Origin: Candidatus Melainabacteria bacterium | GTDB lineage: Bacteria > Cyanobacteriota > Vampirovibrionia > Obscuribacterales > Obscuribacteraceae | Length of the DNA: 64,000 nucleotides | Assembly: GCA_016699165.1 (NCBI GenBank) | Contig: CP064963.1 | Coordinates: 3,224,001-3,288,000, forward strand | Reading direction: 5' to 3' | In this document: in pieces, positions 42,647-50,451 of the stretch | Numbering within the stretch: position 1 is the first letter of the stretch | Layout: every line of letters starts with the position of its first letter | Program-made: the position numbers and the translations under genes | The notes under the pieces: generated by a model | Told to the model about the DNA's origin: nothing | Database searches by the model: none | The model's input: only the letters and a program-made list of their open reading frames with translations

Positions 42647-43063
42647 TTAGCGGTTTTTCAATTTTTTCTTTGCAGTCTTCAAAGTTTCGATTGCTTCTTC
42701 TATAAGTTGCTCTGCATCAAGCTCTTCTGAAACCTTGCCGCTTAGACCGCTAGGAGTATCGTAGGATTTTAATTGCTTAGACTTTTTTGCATTCTCTTTT
42801 GTGAATAAGGCTGGTTGGTTTTCCAAATAAGACCAAATAACATTTCTGCAGAAAACGCCTATCGGCACGTGATTTAATTCAGAGGAGTTAAGTAAAGCTT
42901 CAATGAGTTTCTCGTCGGCGCGAAATTGTATCAGTCCTCGCTTAATAATTCTTTTGCGTGCTTCAATAGCCTCTTTTTGCATGATTTCTTTGGCTCGGGC
43001 AGACATTCCTCGCTGCACTGGAGCTATCTGGTCCGCGTAATCACTGTCTCTTTTTTTTGCCAT
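42647..43063 (-). CDS. Putative ribbon-helix-helix antitoxin (BrnA-like position)
   Basis: The 138-residue protein has a central 'GLIQFRADEKLIEALLNSSE' then 'VPIGVFCRNVIWSYLE' segment that fits a ribbon-helix-helix DNA-binding unit (strand, helix, turn, helix with R-x2-I). It is flanked by a basic N-terminus and an acidic, helical C-terminus that could wrap a toxin. It overlaps the toxin-like gene upstream by 23 bp and is thus co-translated. Antitoxin-second order matches BrnT-BrnA modules. Identification rests on context and pattern, not on strong similarity. Confidence 0.6.
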   Translation of the reverse strand: MAKKRDSDYADQIAPVQRGMSARAKEIMQKEAIEARKRIIKRGLIQFRADEKLIEALLNSSELNHVPIGVFCRNVIWSYLENQPALFTKENAKKSKQLKSYDTPSGLSGKVSEELDAEQLIEEAIETLKTAKKKLKNR

Positions 43064-43322
43064 CTTTCATGTCCTCGAAATAGCTTTTGTATGGATTGCG
43101 AGCTTTATCTGCGTGAAATATGATCATTTCATTTTCTTCAAAGTTGAACTCTACTCCTATTTCAATGAGAGAAACCATTTCAGGTGTAAAACCGACAAGC
43201 ATATATTTTTCATAATTAAAGCCACCCAACAAATCGAATTCCAAATAATCGTCACGTTGGATAAAATCAGTTATTACTTTTCTAGAAATCCCGTGCTTCA
43301 AAGCAGAGGGTAATATTTTCAT
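43041..43322 (-). CDS. Putative BrnT/DUF4258-like toxin
   Basis: The 93-residue protein has an early LKHGIS, a middle MLVGFTPEMVSLIEIGVEF and a C-terminal MIIFHADKARNPY. This order (K-HG, G-F/L, E-V/I-G, I-I-F/H-A-x-KAR) matches small BrnT/DUF4258-type RelE-fold toxins, which cleave RNA. GAGGG sits about 8 nt before the ATG. The start lies just downstream of an inverted repeat. It is first in a two-gene unit with an RHH-like partner. Toxicity is inferred only. Confidence 0.62.
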   Translation of the reverse strand: MKILPSALKHGISRKVITDFIQRDDYLEFDLLGGFNYEKYMLVGFTPEMVSLIEIGVEFNFEENEMIIFHADKARNPYKSYFEDMKDGKKKRQ

Positions 43323-43335
43323 TGATATACCCTCG

Positions 43336-43382
43336 GTAGTACGTTGTACTACTAATATAGTCGCAATAAATCAAAAAGTAAA
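43336..43382 (-). promoter_or_regulatory. Promoter and inverted-repeat operator of the toxin-antitoxin pair
   Basis: GTAGTAC-GTT-GTACTAC (43336-43352) is a perfect 7+3+7 inverted repeat, 13 bp before the toxin start. On the minus strand TTTACT (43382-43377) and TATATT (43359-43354), 17 bp apart, can serve as -35 and -10. The repeat would then cover the transcription start, as expected for autorepression by an RHH antitoxin. Confidence 0.65.
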
Positions 43383-43392
43383 CAGTCGCTTT

Positions 43393-44202
43393 TTACTTCT
43401 TATCGCGGGGAAAAGCCTTCTCGTAAGCTGTTCCAAAGCCAACTAGACTGATTTTGGTTTGGACGTTGCCTAAGCGTTTATATTTTTTCTTCTCGGACCA
43501 ATTAGTTACGTAGTCCCAAAGGTTTTGCCAATCGCCATAGTTATTAGGAGCGTAATAATCATCTTCTGAAAGTTCGATATAGCCAAGCAGAAAAACTTTT
43601 TTCAAATAAGTCAGAAACTCTTGTGCCGAATACCAGGCGTGTGGGTAGTTCTCAGAGTTTTTGCTTTCTCTTCCAATAAAGTCTTTTTTCTCAAAAACTT
43701 CTTGAGTTGGCAATTCAGCTTTTTTGTATTTGAGAGGAATTATTAGATTCAACATTTGATCGTCGTCTCGACCTAATACTAAAGCCGCTCCCCAAGTCTT
43801 ATCTGGAAACTTGAGAGCGACGCAATCGCCGCAATCGAATATCGCTTCATCCACGATAGGTTGTCTTTTGCGAGGACGCGTTTTGGGTTTGCATAGTTTG
43901 TTCAGTACTTTGACGAATTCTTTTTGTAAGTTATCTTCAAGCTCGGCTTTTGGCAAAAGCTTTCGAATTTCTGCTTCAACTTTTGTGGTGTCTAAGCATA
44001 ACTCTCTCAAACCTTCCATCAATCCAAGTCGCGCGAATATAGCAGAATCCTGATCGTAGAACTCGTGTTTACATTCTTTGCGTATGAGCTTTTCGATCTT
44101 CTCGGGTTCCACACCTTCGTCATAAAGTTTCAAAAATCCGCCAGCGACATCTGCCGCAGAATCGTCGTCGTAGACTGATTTAAAAGGGTCGAAAGTTCCC
44201 AT
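43393..44202 (-). CDS. Protein of unknown function, possibly immunity-like
   Basis: The 269-residue protein has no signal peptide or membrane helix. The N-terminal half is helical and acidic (VYDDDSAADVAGGFLKLYDEG; YDQDSAIFARLGLMEG). The second half begins FDCGDCVALKFPDKTWGAALVLGRDDD, which loosely recalls Imm26-type immunity folds. Positions rich in Trp/Tyr follow (YAPNNYGDWQNLWDYVTNW). It lies between the toxin-antitoxin unit and a radical SAM gene (2-bp gap). The immunity idea is weak; function should be taken as unknown. Confidence 0.6.
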   Translation of the reverse strand: MGTFDPFKSVYDDDSAADVAGGFLKLYDEGVEPEKIEKLIRKECKHEFYDQDSAIFARLGLMEGLRELCLDTTKVEAEIRKLLPKAELEDNLQKEFVKVLNKLCKPKTRPRKRQPIVDEAIFDCGDCVALKFPDKTWGAALVLGRDDDQMLNLIIPLKYKKAELPTQEVFEKKDFIGRESKNSENYPHAWYSAQEFLTYLKKVFLLGYIELSEDDYYAPNNYGDWQNLWDYVTNWSEKKKYKRLGNVQTKISLVGFGTAYEKAFPRDKK

Positions 44203-44204
44203 AG

Positions 44205-45176
44205 CTATTTCGTAAGCGCCGCTTCTTTCGCGCCTTGAAACTTGCTTCCTTGCACAGTGTCGCGCGCATGCATCACTTCATCGATTCGCTTTGTGACTCG
44301 TTCTTTTTCAAATGACCAGGTTGGAGCAATAATTTCTTCTTCCATGCCTTCAGCGACTAATCTCATTATCACCATATCTGGTGGCAGCATTTCCAGAGCA
44401 TCGGCAACCATTTCGACATAAAGATCTTCGTCGAGCACAGGTAGTGTGCCTTCGCGATAATCTTTTTCCATTGGTGTGCCACGATAAATACAAAGCTGGT
44501 GAATTTTCACTGCATCGAGTTCAAGTGATGGATCAGAAATTGATCTAACTGTTTCCATCATGTCTTCGCGAGTTTCTTCTGGCAAACCAAAAATCAAGTG
44601 AGTGGCAACGCGCAGACCACGTGCTTTGGCGCGACGTACAGCGTCAAAAAATTCTTCAGACGAATGTCCGCGGTTAATAAGATCAAGCGTTTTGTTCTTG
44701 GAAGATTGCAATCCAATTTCGAGCCAGACAAAAGTCTTTTCGTTATATTCGGCAAGCAAATCCAAAACATCGTCGTCAAGACAGTCTGGGCGAGTACCTA
44801 TGCAAAGACCTTCCACTTCAGGAAACTCGAATGCAACATCATAGAGGCTGCGCAAAACGCCTACTGGAGCGTAAGTGTTGGAGAATGCTTGGAAGTAAGC
44901 CATAAACTTCTTGGCTTTGAAACGGCGACCGACTCGTTTGATGCCGGATGCCAATTGTTCGCGCACGCTCAACTCTATATTGATTGTCGGGGCGCCAGAT
45001 CCACGGTCGTCGCAGAACGTGCAACCGCCAAAAGCGCGCACGCCGTCACGGTTTGGACAGGTGAAGCCAGCGTCTATTGGCACGCGATAAACGCGCTCGC
45101 CGAAGTGATTCTTCAGGTAAGAATTGAAAGTCTTATATGGAGTGGGCTTGAGATCCATTGACATTGCAGGTGACAT
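44205..45176 (-). CDS. TIGR01212-type radical SAM protein (YhcC-like)
   Basis: The 323-residue protein has the unusual radical SAM cysteine motif of the YhcC group, CPNRDG...FGGCTFC (C-x9-C-x2-C with preceding GFT), followed by 'LCIGTRPDCLDDD', WLEIGLQS and HLIFGLPEE. These are the SAM-binding and barrel strands. Family members are widespread; the substrate is not established. Alternative start at Met 6 (MDLKP) is possible. It precedes the DUF gene at 43393 by 2 bp. Confidence 0.88.
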   Translation of the reverse strand: MSPAMSMDLKPTPYKTFNSYLKNHFGERVYRVPIDAGFTCPNRDGVRAFGGCTFCDDRGSGAPTINIELSVREQLASGIKRVGRRFKAKKFMAYFQAFSNTYAPVGVLRSLYDVAFEFPEVEGLCIGTRPDCLDDDVLDLLAEYNEKTFVWLEIGLQSSKNKTLDLINRGHSSEEFFDAVRRAKARGLRVATHLIFGLPEETREDMMETVRSISDPSLELDAVKIHQLCIYRGTPMEKDYREGTLPVLDEDLYVEMVADALEMLPPDMVIMRLVAEGMEEEIIAPTWSFEKERVTKRIDEVMHARDTVQGSKFQGAKEAALTK

Positions 45177-45302
45177 TGCCGATTATGAACTGCGAATTCC
45201 CAAAGATATCGACTAATAGGGCGGTTGTCAATGCGGCTGGCGTGACCTTGGTTGACATGGCTTCGGGCTTATTGGTATTCTGCAATTTAGTTGGTTCTTT
45301 AG

Positions 45303-45375
45303 GCCCCCATCGTCTAGAGGCCTAGGACACCTCCCTTTCACGGAGGCGACGGGGATTCGAATTCCCCTGGGGGTA
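45303..45375 (+). tRNA. trnE: tRNA-Glu (anticodon TTC)
   Basis: The cloverleaf is complete. Acceptor GCCCCCA (45303-45309) pairs with TGGGGGT (45368-45374) with one G-U. The D arm lies within GTCTAGAGGCCTAGGAC. The anticodon stem CCTCC/GGAGG encloses loop CTTTCAC with anticodon TTC. The T arm is GGGGATTCGAATTCCCC, and the discriminator base is A. CCA is not encoded. The sequence closely resembles cyanobacterial and plastid trnE-UUC. Confidence 0.97.
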
Positions 45376-45387
45376 AATTTTTTTGCA

Positions 45388-45415
45388 AAGCGTGTCTTAG
45401 GACATGCTTTTTTAT
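45388..45415 (+). terminator. Intrinsic terminator after tRNA-Glu
   Basis: AAGCGTGTC (45388-45396) pairs with GACATGCTT (45401-45409), with one G-T wobble, around a 4-nt loop and is followed by TTTTTATT. Confidence 0.8.
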
Positions 45416-45541
45416 TGCCGCAAGGCTGATTTGTATAGAAAAGTAAATCAATAACTATTTGAGATATATTGTAAGCTTTTACAATTTATATCTTGTGCGA
45501 CTTTATACGTGTTCGGCGTCACTTACATAAGGGTGGAGAAA

Positions 45542-47410
45542 ATGGCAGAAGCTACGACGATTTCAAAGACTACAGTTGAAAAGCTGGCTCAGCAGTTGCG
45601 AGTAGACAGCATTAGATCCACTACAGAAGCTGGCTCGGGTCACCCGACATCTTGCATGTCTGCTGCAGACCTCATGGCTGTGCTCATGACTCAGTACTTG
45701 AAATTCGATTTTAAAGATCCCCATTTCGAAAACAATGACCGCCTCATCTTCTCCAAAGGTCACGCTGCACCGCTTCTTTATTCTATGTACAAAGCTGCTG
45801 GCGCAGTCACTGATGAAGAGCTCATGTCGCTACGCAAAATTGGCTCACGTTTGGAAGGTCACCCGGTTCCAGAAATTCTTCCTTTTGTAGATGTTGCTAC
45901 CGGCTCGCTTGGACAGGGACTATCGATGGGTGTCGGCATGGCGATGTCGGCTAAATATCTCGACAAGCTCAGCTACAAAGTTTGGGTGTTGCTAGGCGAT
46001 AGCGAAATGGCAGAAGGCTCTGTATGGGAAGCGATGCAATTGGCTTCGCATTACAAGCTCGATAACATGGTTGCCATCCTCGATATGAATCGTCTTGGTC
46101 AGCGCGGCGAAACCGCTCTTGGCTGGAATTCTGGAGTCTATGCGCAGCGTGCTCGTGCATTTGGTTGGAACACAATTGAAATTAACGGTCACAACTTTGA
46201 CGAAATCACCAAAGCTTACGATGCAGCTATCGCTACTTTGACCAAGCCTACAATGATCATTGCTAAGACCGACAAAGGGCATGGTCTGGCACTTACCGAA
46301 AACAAAGACAACTGGCATGGCAAGCCCTTGAGCAAAGAAGAATGTGCTGAAGCTGTTAAAGAACTTGGTGCAAACGATATTCGTATCGATGTAGCCAAGC
46401 CACAATCGAATGGCAAATCGGACAAAGTAAAATCGGCTGTGACAAACAAATTTGTCTGTCCTGATTTCAAAGGCGAAGTTGCCACTCGCGAAGCTTATGG
46501 CGAGGCACTCAAAGCCCTTGGCGATGCATATGAAGATGTTGTGGTGCTTGATGCTGAAACATCTAACTCGACATTTGCTGACAAATTTGGCAAAGCGCAC
46601 ATGGACAGATTTTTTGAAATCTATATTGCTGAGCAAGCTATGGTTGGCGTGGCGTGCGGCTTTTCGACTAGAGGCAAAGCTGCGTATGCTTCAAGCTTCG
46701 CTGCGTTTCTGGCAAGAGCTTATGACTTTATTCGTATGGGTGCAGTATCGCGCTCCAATATCAAATTGTGCGGATCGCACGCAGGATGCTCGATTGGACA
46801 AGACGGACCATCGCAAATGGCGCTTGAAGATCTTGCTTCCATCCGCGCTGTAATTAACAGTACAGTTCTTTATCCAAGTGATGCTTATTCTACTGCTCAT
46901 TTGATCAATTCTATGCGCACACTCAAAGGTGTTTCATACATCCGCACTACAAGAGCCAAAACACCACTTTTGTATTCTGCAAAAGAAGAGTTTCCAATTG
47001 GCGGATCGAAAGTCTTGAAGAAATCGAAAGAAGATCAAGTCACTTTGATTGGTGCTGGTATCACATTGCATGAATGTCTGAAAGCTTATGAAGAGCTCAA
47101 GTCGGCTGGTATCAATGCAAGAGTTATTGACCTTTATTCAATCAAACCAGTAGATGTCGAAACTCTGCGCAAAGCGGCCCAAGAAACAGGCAAGTTCGTA
47201 ACAGTCGAAGACCACGCTCAAGAGGGTGGAATTGGTGACGCTGTGCTTGGAGCTTTTGCTTCGACCGAGAAAGAAAGAGCACCACAGGCGCCACTAATGT
47301 TGAAACTGGCTGTGCGCGAAGTGCCAGGTTCGGGAACTCCAGAAGAGTTGATGGACCTTGCAGGTATTACCGCCAAGCACATTGTGGCTGCTGCTAAAAG
47401 CTTAGTGTAG
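45542..47410 (+). CDS. tkt: Transketolase (animal-like single-chain type)
   Basis: The thiamine-diphosphate enzyme exchanges two-carbon units among pentose-phosphate sugars. The 622-residue product has TEAGSGHPTSCMSAADLMAV, FSKGHAAPLLYSM and VATGSLGQGLSMGVG. The ThDP/Mg motif is LLGDSEMAEGSVWEAM...NLLGQRGE-like, and the pyrimidine domain has ETSNSTFADKFGK and IAEQAMVGVA. Length and wording (GHPTSC, SEMAEGSVWEAM, 'YKLDNMVAILDMNRLGQ') match animal TKT and its bacterial relatives more than the 660-residue TktA type. ATG 45542 is preferred over GTG 45509 because AAGGGTGGAG precedes it. Confidence 0.94.
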   Translation: MAEATTISKTTVEKLAQQLRVDSIRSTTEAGSGHPTSCMSAADLMAVLMTQYLKFDFKDPHFENNDRLIFSKGHAAPLLYSMYKAAGAVTDEELMSLRKIGSRLEGHPVPEILPFVDVATGSLGQGLSMGVGMAMSAKYLDKLSYKVWVLLGDSEMAEGSVWEAMQLASHYKLDNMVAILDMNRLGQRGETALGWNSGVYAQRARAFGWNTIEINGHNFDEITKAYDAAIATLTKPTMIIAKTDKGHGLALTENKDNWHGKPLSKEECAEAVKELGANDIRIDVAKPQSNGKSDKVKSAVTNKFVCPDFKGEVATREAYGEALKALGDAYEDVVVLDAETSNSTFADKFGKAHMDRFFEIYIAEQAMVGVACGFSTRGKAAYASSFAAFLARAYDFIRMGAVSRSNIKLCGSHAGCSIGQDGPSQMALEDLASIRAVINSTVLYPSDAYSTAHLINSMRTLKGVSYIRTTRAKTPLLYSAKEEFPIGGSKVLKKSKEDQVTLIGAGITLHECLKAYEELKSAGINARVIDLYSIKPVDVETLRKAAQETGKFVTVEDHAQEGGIGDAVLGAFASTEKERAPQAPLMLKLAVREVPGSGTPEELMDLAGITAKHIVAAAKSLV

Positions 47411-47423
47411 TGAACCGGGCTAT

Positions 47424-47987
47424 TTAGTCGTAGCCTTGTTCGCGACCTTTCTTAAGCACTTTCAAGACGCTAAGTAGATTTTCGTTTTCGGGGAACTCAG
47501 ATTTCCCGTAATGAAAATTGGCGAACTGCCATTTGCCTTTTATTTGTTTGACTTCGGGCGTGACAGTGGCTTTATTTAGAGTCTTACCTTTTGCTACGCC
47601 GTGAACTTCGACTAAAAAGGCATCGCCTTTCTGCGTTACTTTGGTCGCCAAATATTTGGTATAAGGTTCGCTATTGGTGCTCAAGAATGGATCAAAATCA
47701 AGACCAATTAGTTCGTCGGGAGATTTCTTCTGAGCGGCGATATCTTCGTTCAATCTTTTATTTAGTTCTGGAGTAAAGTCAGCCACCTTCTTTTTCATCA
47801 CGGTTTCCAGTTCCATAGTTTTTTTGAAATTCTGTTGGGTGGCTGCATACCAGTCGTAGAAAGTTTGTACAAATGTTTTGGCGTCATTAGTAGTGGCAGT
47901 TGTGGCAGAACCTGCAAATGCGGAAGTGCAATTGGAAATAAACAAAAATCCAGACAATACCAAAGTACTTAAGGTGCGCGTTTTCAT
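47424..47987 (-). CDS. Exported DUF3828-like protein
   Basis: The 187-residue protein has a signal peptide (LSTLVLSGFLFISNCTSAFAG, cleavage likely near residue 25) and begins its mature part with AKTFVQTFYDWY, the typical opening of DUF3828 proteins. A second part with 'TVTPEVKQIKGKWQFANFHY' fits the same NTF2-like fold. Function is unknown; a periplasmic location is expected. It is convergent with the transketolase gene (13-bp gap) and 17 bp after the matrixin-like gene on the same strand. Confidence 0.75.
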   Translation of the reverse strand: MKTRTLSTLVLSGFLFISNCTSAFAGSATTATTNDAKTFVQTFYDWYAATQQNFKKTMELETVMKKKVADFTPELNKRLNEDIAAQKKSPDELIGLDFDPFLSTNSEPYTKYLATKVTQKGDAFLVEVHGVAKGKTLNKATVTPEVKQIKGKWQFANFHYGKSEFPENENLLSVLKVLKKGREQGYD

Positions 47988-48004
47988 TTCTGTCTCCTTT
48001 TAAA

Positions 48005-48979
48005 TTAGAATGTCTGGTGCGGTGCGACACTATAAAGTGCGCGTAGAGTTTCTTTGTCGTTTTCCGAGATATGATAGGAAGCGCCTTCCGACCAGCTTTG
48101 CCAATTAGTCATAAGATCTCCGCCAAAAGGGCTGTGGCATTGAATGCCTATTGCGTGTCCAAATTCGTGAGCTGCTGCATTTCGAATAGATTGACTGGCG
48201 ACTGCGCTTGAATAGGGGGAAAAGTCTGTTCTAAGTTCAATAATAATCGGACGTGTTTCGGTGTTGCGGACCATGTATAAAGTCTGTCCCGCCTGACTTG
48301 GTTGTGGAAAACTAGGCGACCAGAAAACAAGTATGTTTGCACCGACTGGGCTATTGACGAACTGAAAAGTGATAATTCGCTCTTGCAACGCCCAGTTCCA
48401 TTCGCCAAGTCCAGAGCGAACCTGACTAGCAAAACCGCTTTGATATCCAGGACACACTTTGAGCGATTGAACGGCACCTGGCTTTCTGAGCCAATCTTGC
48501 AGTTCGGTCAATTGTGGCACGTTTAAATTTTTACCGCGATATGCTTCAGGAAGAGCTAGTCCGTTGCTTACATAAATTTTGAGGGGCATTTGCCTGCGCG
48601 ACCAAACTGTATGCATTCCATTTTTCAAAGCATAGTAAGCATGGGCGTTTACGCCATATCTCTTTTGTAATTCCATGGCGGGATTCATATAAGGCGAGTG
48701 ACTTGTTTGGGTGAGAAAGAGCCTGGAGAGCGCAGCTTTGCCCGTATTTTTATCGCCTGCCTGAAAAGCAGAAAGCGATGCGTAATATTGATAACTAGCA
48801 TCTCTTGGGTTTAGCAGCGCGGCTTTAGCGAAATATTGATTGGCTTCTTTGTATTTTTTTGCTTGTAAGGCTTTCAGTCCTTTTTGTGCTACCACTCCTG
48901 CATTTTCGGCCGCCAATGTGGCTGAATTGCTACAGGATAGAGATAAAAAGACCGCCAAAATAAGTTGTCTGATCTGCAT
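48005..48979 (-). CDS. Exported matrixin-like zinc metalloprotease
   Basis: The 324-residue protein has a signal peptide (about 1-23). A TPR-like helical region (about 28-100; LQAKKYKEANQYFAKAALLNPRD) comes next, then a metzincin domain with HEFGHAIGIQCH (HExxHxxGxxH, about 270-281) in AAHEFGHAIG. Matrixin and pappalysin-type metzincins share this motif; a Met-turn is not obvious by eye, although DLMTNW shortly after is a candidate. It may cleave extracellular proteins. It is cotranscribed with the DUF3828-like gene. Confidence 0.83.
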   Translation of the reverse strand: MQIRQLILAVFLSLSCSNSATLAAENAGVVAQKGLKALQAKKYKEANQYFAKAALLNPRDASYQYYASLSAFQAGDKNTGKAALSRLFLTQTSHSPYMNPAMELQKRYGVNAHAYYALKNGMHTVWSRRQMPLKIYVSNGLALPEAYRGKNLNVPQLTELQDWLRKPGAVQSLKVCPGYQSGFASQVRSGLGEWNWALQERIITFQFVNSPVGANILVFWSPSFPQPSQAGQTLYMVRNTETRPIIIELRTDFSPYSSAVASQSIRNAAAHEFGHAIGIQCHSPFGGDLMTNWQSWSEGASYHISENDKETLRALYSVAPHQTF

Positions 48980-49059
48980 AAAGTCTCTGCTTGCTAGTTT
49001 CTTGCGAATTATACTTCTGAATGGTCAAAGTGAATACAGTGAAAAACCGGCAAAAACTC

Positions 49060-50103
49060 TTAGAGTAACCCGGGGTTGTAATGCGCTCCGTAAATAATTC
49101 GTGACTCGTTTAGAGCTTTGTCTATAAAAGTATTTGGATTATGAATGATATATTTTCGCGGAATATTTACTTGTTTTTTATCGCTGCCATCTGGGTTCAT
49201 AAGCCAGATTCCAGAGTTTTTCAAATCGGCTCTATTAATATAAAAGCAGACAAGCTGTTTGCCATCGGGCGTCCAGTCTGGCGTAGCCCACGCAAATGTG
49301 TTTGTGATTTGGACTTCTTTAGCGTCTGGTTTAGTTAAATCTAAAACGAAAGTCTTCCAATCCTCTTTTCCGAAATAACGCATGAACACTACTTTTTTGC
49401 CGTCTGGCGAAATTCTGGGATCGTAGTCTCCTAGATTAAATGATTCGGGTTTATAGCTTGGGAAGATTGGGTGAGTGAGCTGCTTGGCTAAGCTTGTGTC
49501 GATTTTGCTATACCAGATTGTATTTGGATGTTTCTTTTCGAGATCCACTGTGCCAAAAACAAAATCATTTCCGCGCACATGTGGATCTGACGGCATCAAG
49601 TTGTTGGGCGTTGGCAGTTCGCGCTCTTTTCCAGTTTCGATATCGAGTAGACGAATCGCTGTTTTCTGGGGTGGTTTGAAATGAATGTAGATGATGTGTT
49701 TATCGTCAACAAAGGAGCTGTTTGCTGCCATAACGCCATTTTGATGCGGGACTACTGCTCGCAGGTTACTACCGTCGATATTCGCCACTAAAATTTCAGT
49801 ATTGAAATAGCCACTCTCTTCCAGGCAGAGCCCATCCAAATTTTTATGATAATACTTGGTAAGGGTTAAAAGCTTTCCATTGGGAGATACGCGTGGATGA
49901 GTGAGATTGTGAGTCGAATCCTTCAAAATTATTTTAAAATCTGAGCCATCAAATTTGGTGCTAGCGATAACAAATCGCAGAGGATTGTTTTCGGCTGCGC
50001 AAGAGGCAAGGACTAAACTTAGAATAGTTAGGGTAGTTAGGTAAAAATTTCTGATGGTAGTTAGGGTCGTCAAGGAGAGTCGTGCGGTACGGTATGATAC
50101 CAT
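49060..50103 (-). CDS. Lipoprotein with TolB-like beta-propeller (PD40) repeats
   Basis: The 347-residue protein has a hydrophobic N-terminus and a lipobox (LVLASC, Cys about 35). The mature part repeats the PD40 pattern 'hPRVSPNGKLLTL', 'DPRISPDGKKVVFM' and 'TPDWTPDGKQLVCF', each a propeller blade as in TolB. It probably binds proteins in the periplasm and is not an enzyme. Divergent from the gene at 50152; a downstream Met is possible as start. Partner is unknown. Confidence 0.82.
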   Translation of the reverse strand: MVSYRTARLSLTTLTTIRNFYLTTLTILSLVLASCAAENNPLRFVIASTKFDGSDFKIILKDSTHNLTHPRVSPNGKLLTLTKYYHKNLDGLCLEESGYFNTEILVANIDGSNLRAVVPHQNGVMAANSSFVDDKHIIYIHFKPPQKTAIRLLDIETGKERELPTPNNLMPSDPHVRGNDFVFGTVDLEKKHPNTIWYSKIDTSLAKQLTHPIFPSYKPESFNLGDYDPRISPDGKKVVFMRYFGKEDWKTFVLDLTKPDAKEVQITNTFAWATPDWTPDGKQLVCFYINRADLKNSGIWLMNPDGSDKKQVNIPRKYIIHNPNTFIDKALNESRIIYGAHYNPGLL

Positions 50104-50151
50104 TTTAAACTGTCGCTCTGGAACATTTATTGCTTGTGGAGGTCAAACCAA

Positions 50152-50451
50152 ATGGGATATGAACAAGACCATGACGCATTCTTAGTCGAGGTGAACACTC
50201 TTTGGAATGAAATGCAGGCTATGAATACCGATGGTCTGTCGCCAGAACAACTCAGTTCGATTAAACACTTTGTACGTGAAAATGAACAAACGCGCGATGC
50301 TCTCACAAATGGGAGAGCACCAGCGCTCGAAGCTTACAACGCCTCTGACCCTACCATGAAAGCTCGTATGGAAGCCGAATTGCAAAGACAGCGTCAAGCT
50401 TTTGTGCAAGCACAAAATTTCTTGCGACAGGTTCTGGCCACTAAAGCCTGA
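50152..50451 (+). CDS. Small helical protein of unknown function
   Basis: The 99-residue product is charged and predicted helical throughout (LVEVNTLWNEMQAM, QLSSIKHFVREN, AELQRQRQAFVQAQNFL), without signal or motif. ATG 50152 follows GGAGG (50138-50142) by 9 nt; an upstream in-frame GTG at 50134 would include the ribosome binding site in the gene and was rejected. It ends one base before the convergent glycosyltransferase gene. Confidence 0.65.
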   Translation: MGYEQDHDAFLVEVNTLWNEMQAMNTDGLSPEQLSSIKHFVRENEQTRDALTNGRAPALEAYNASDPTMKARMEAELQRQRQAFVQAQNFLRQVLATKA

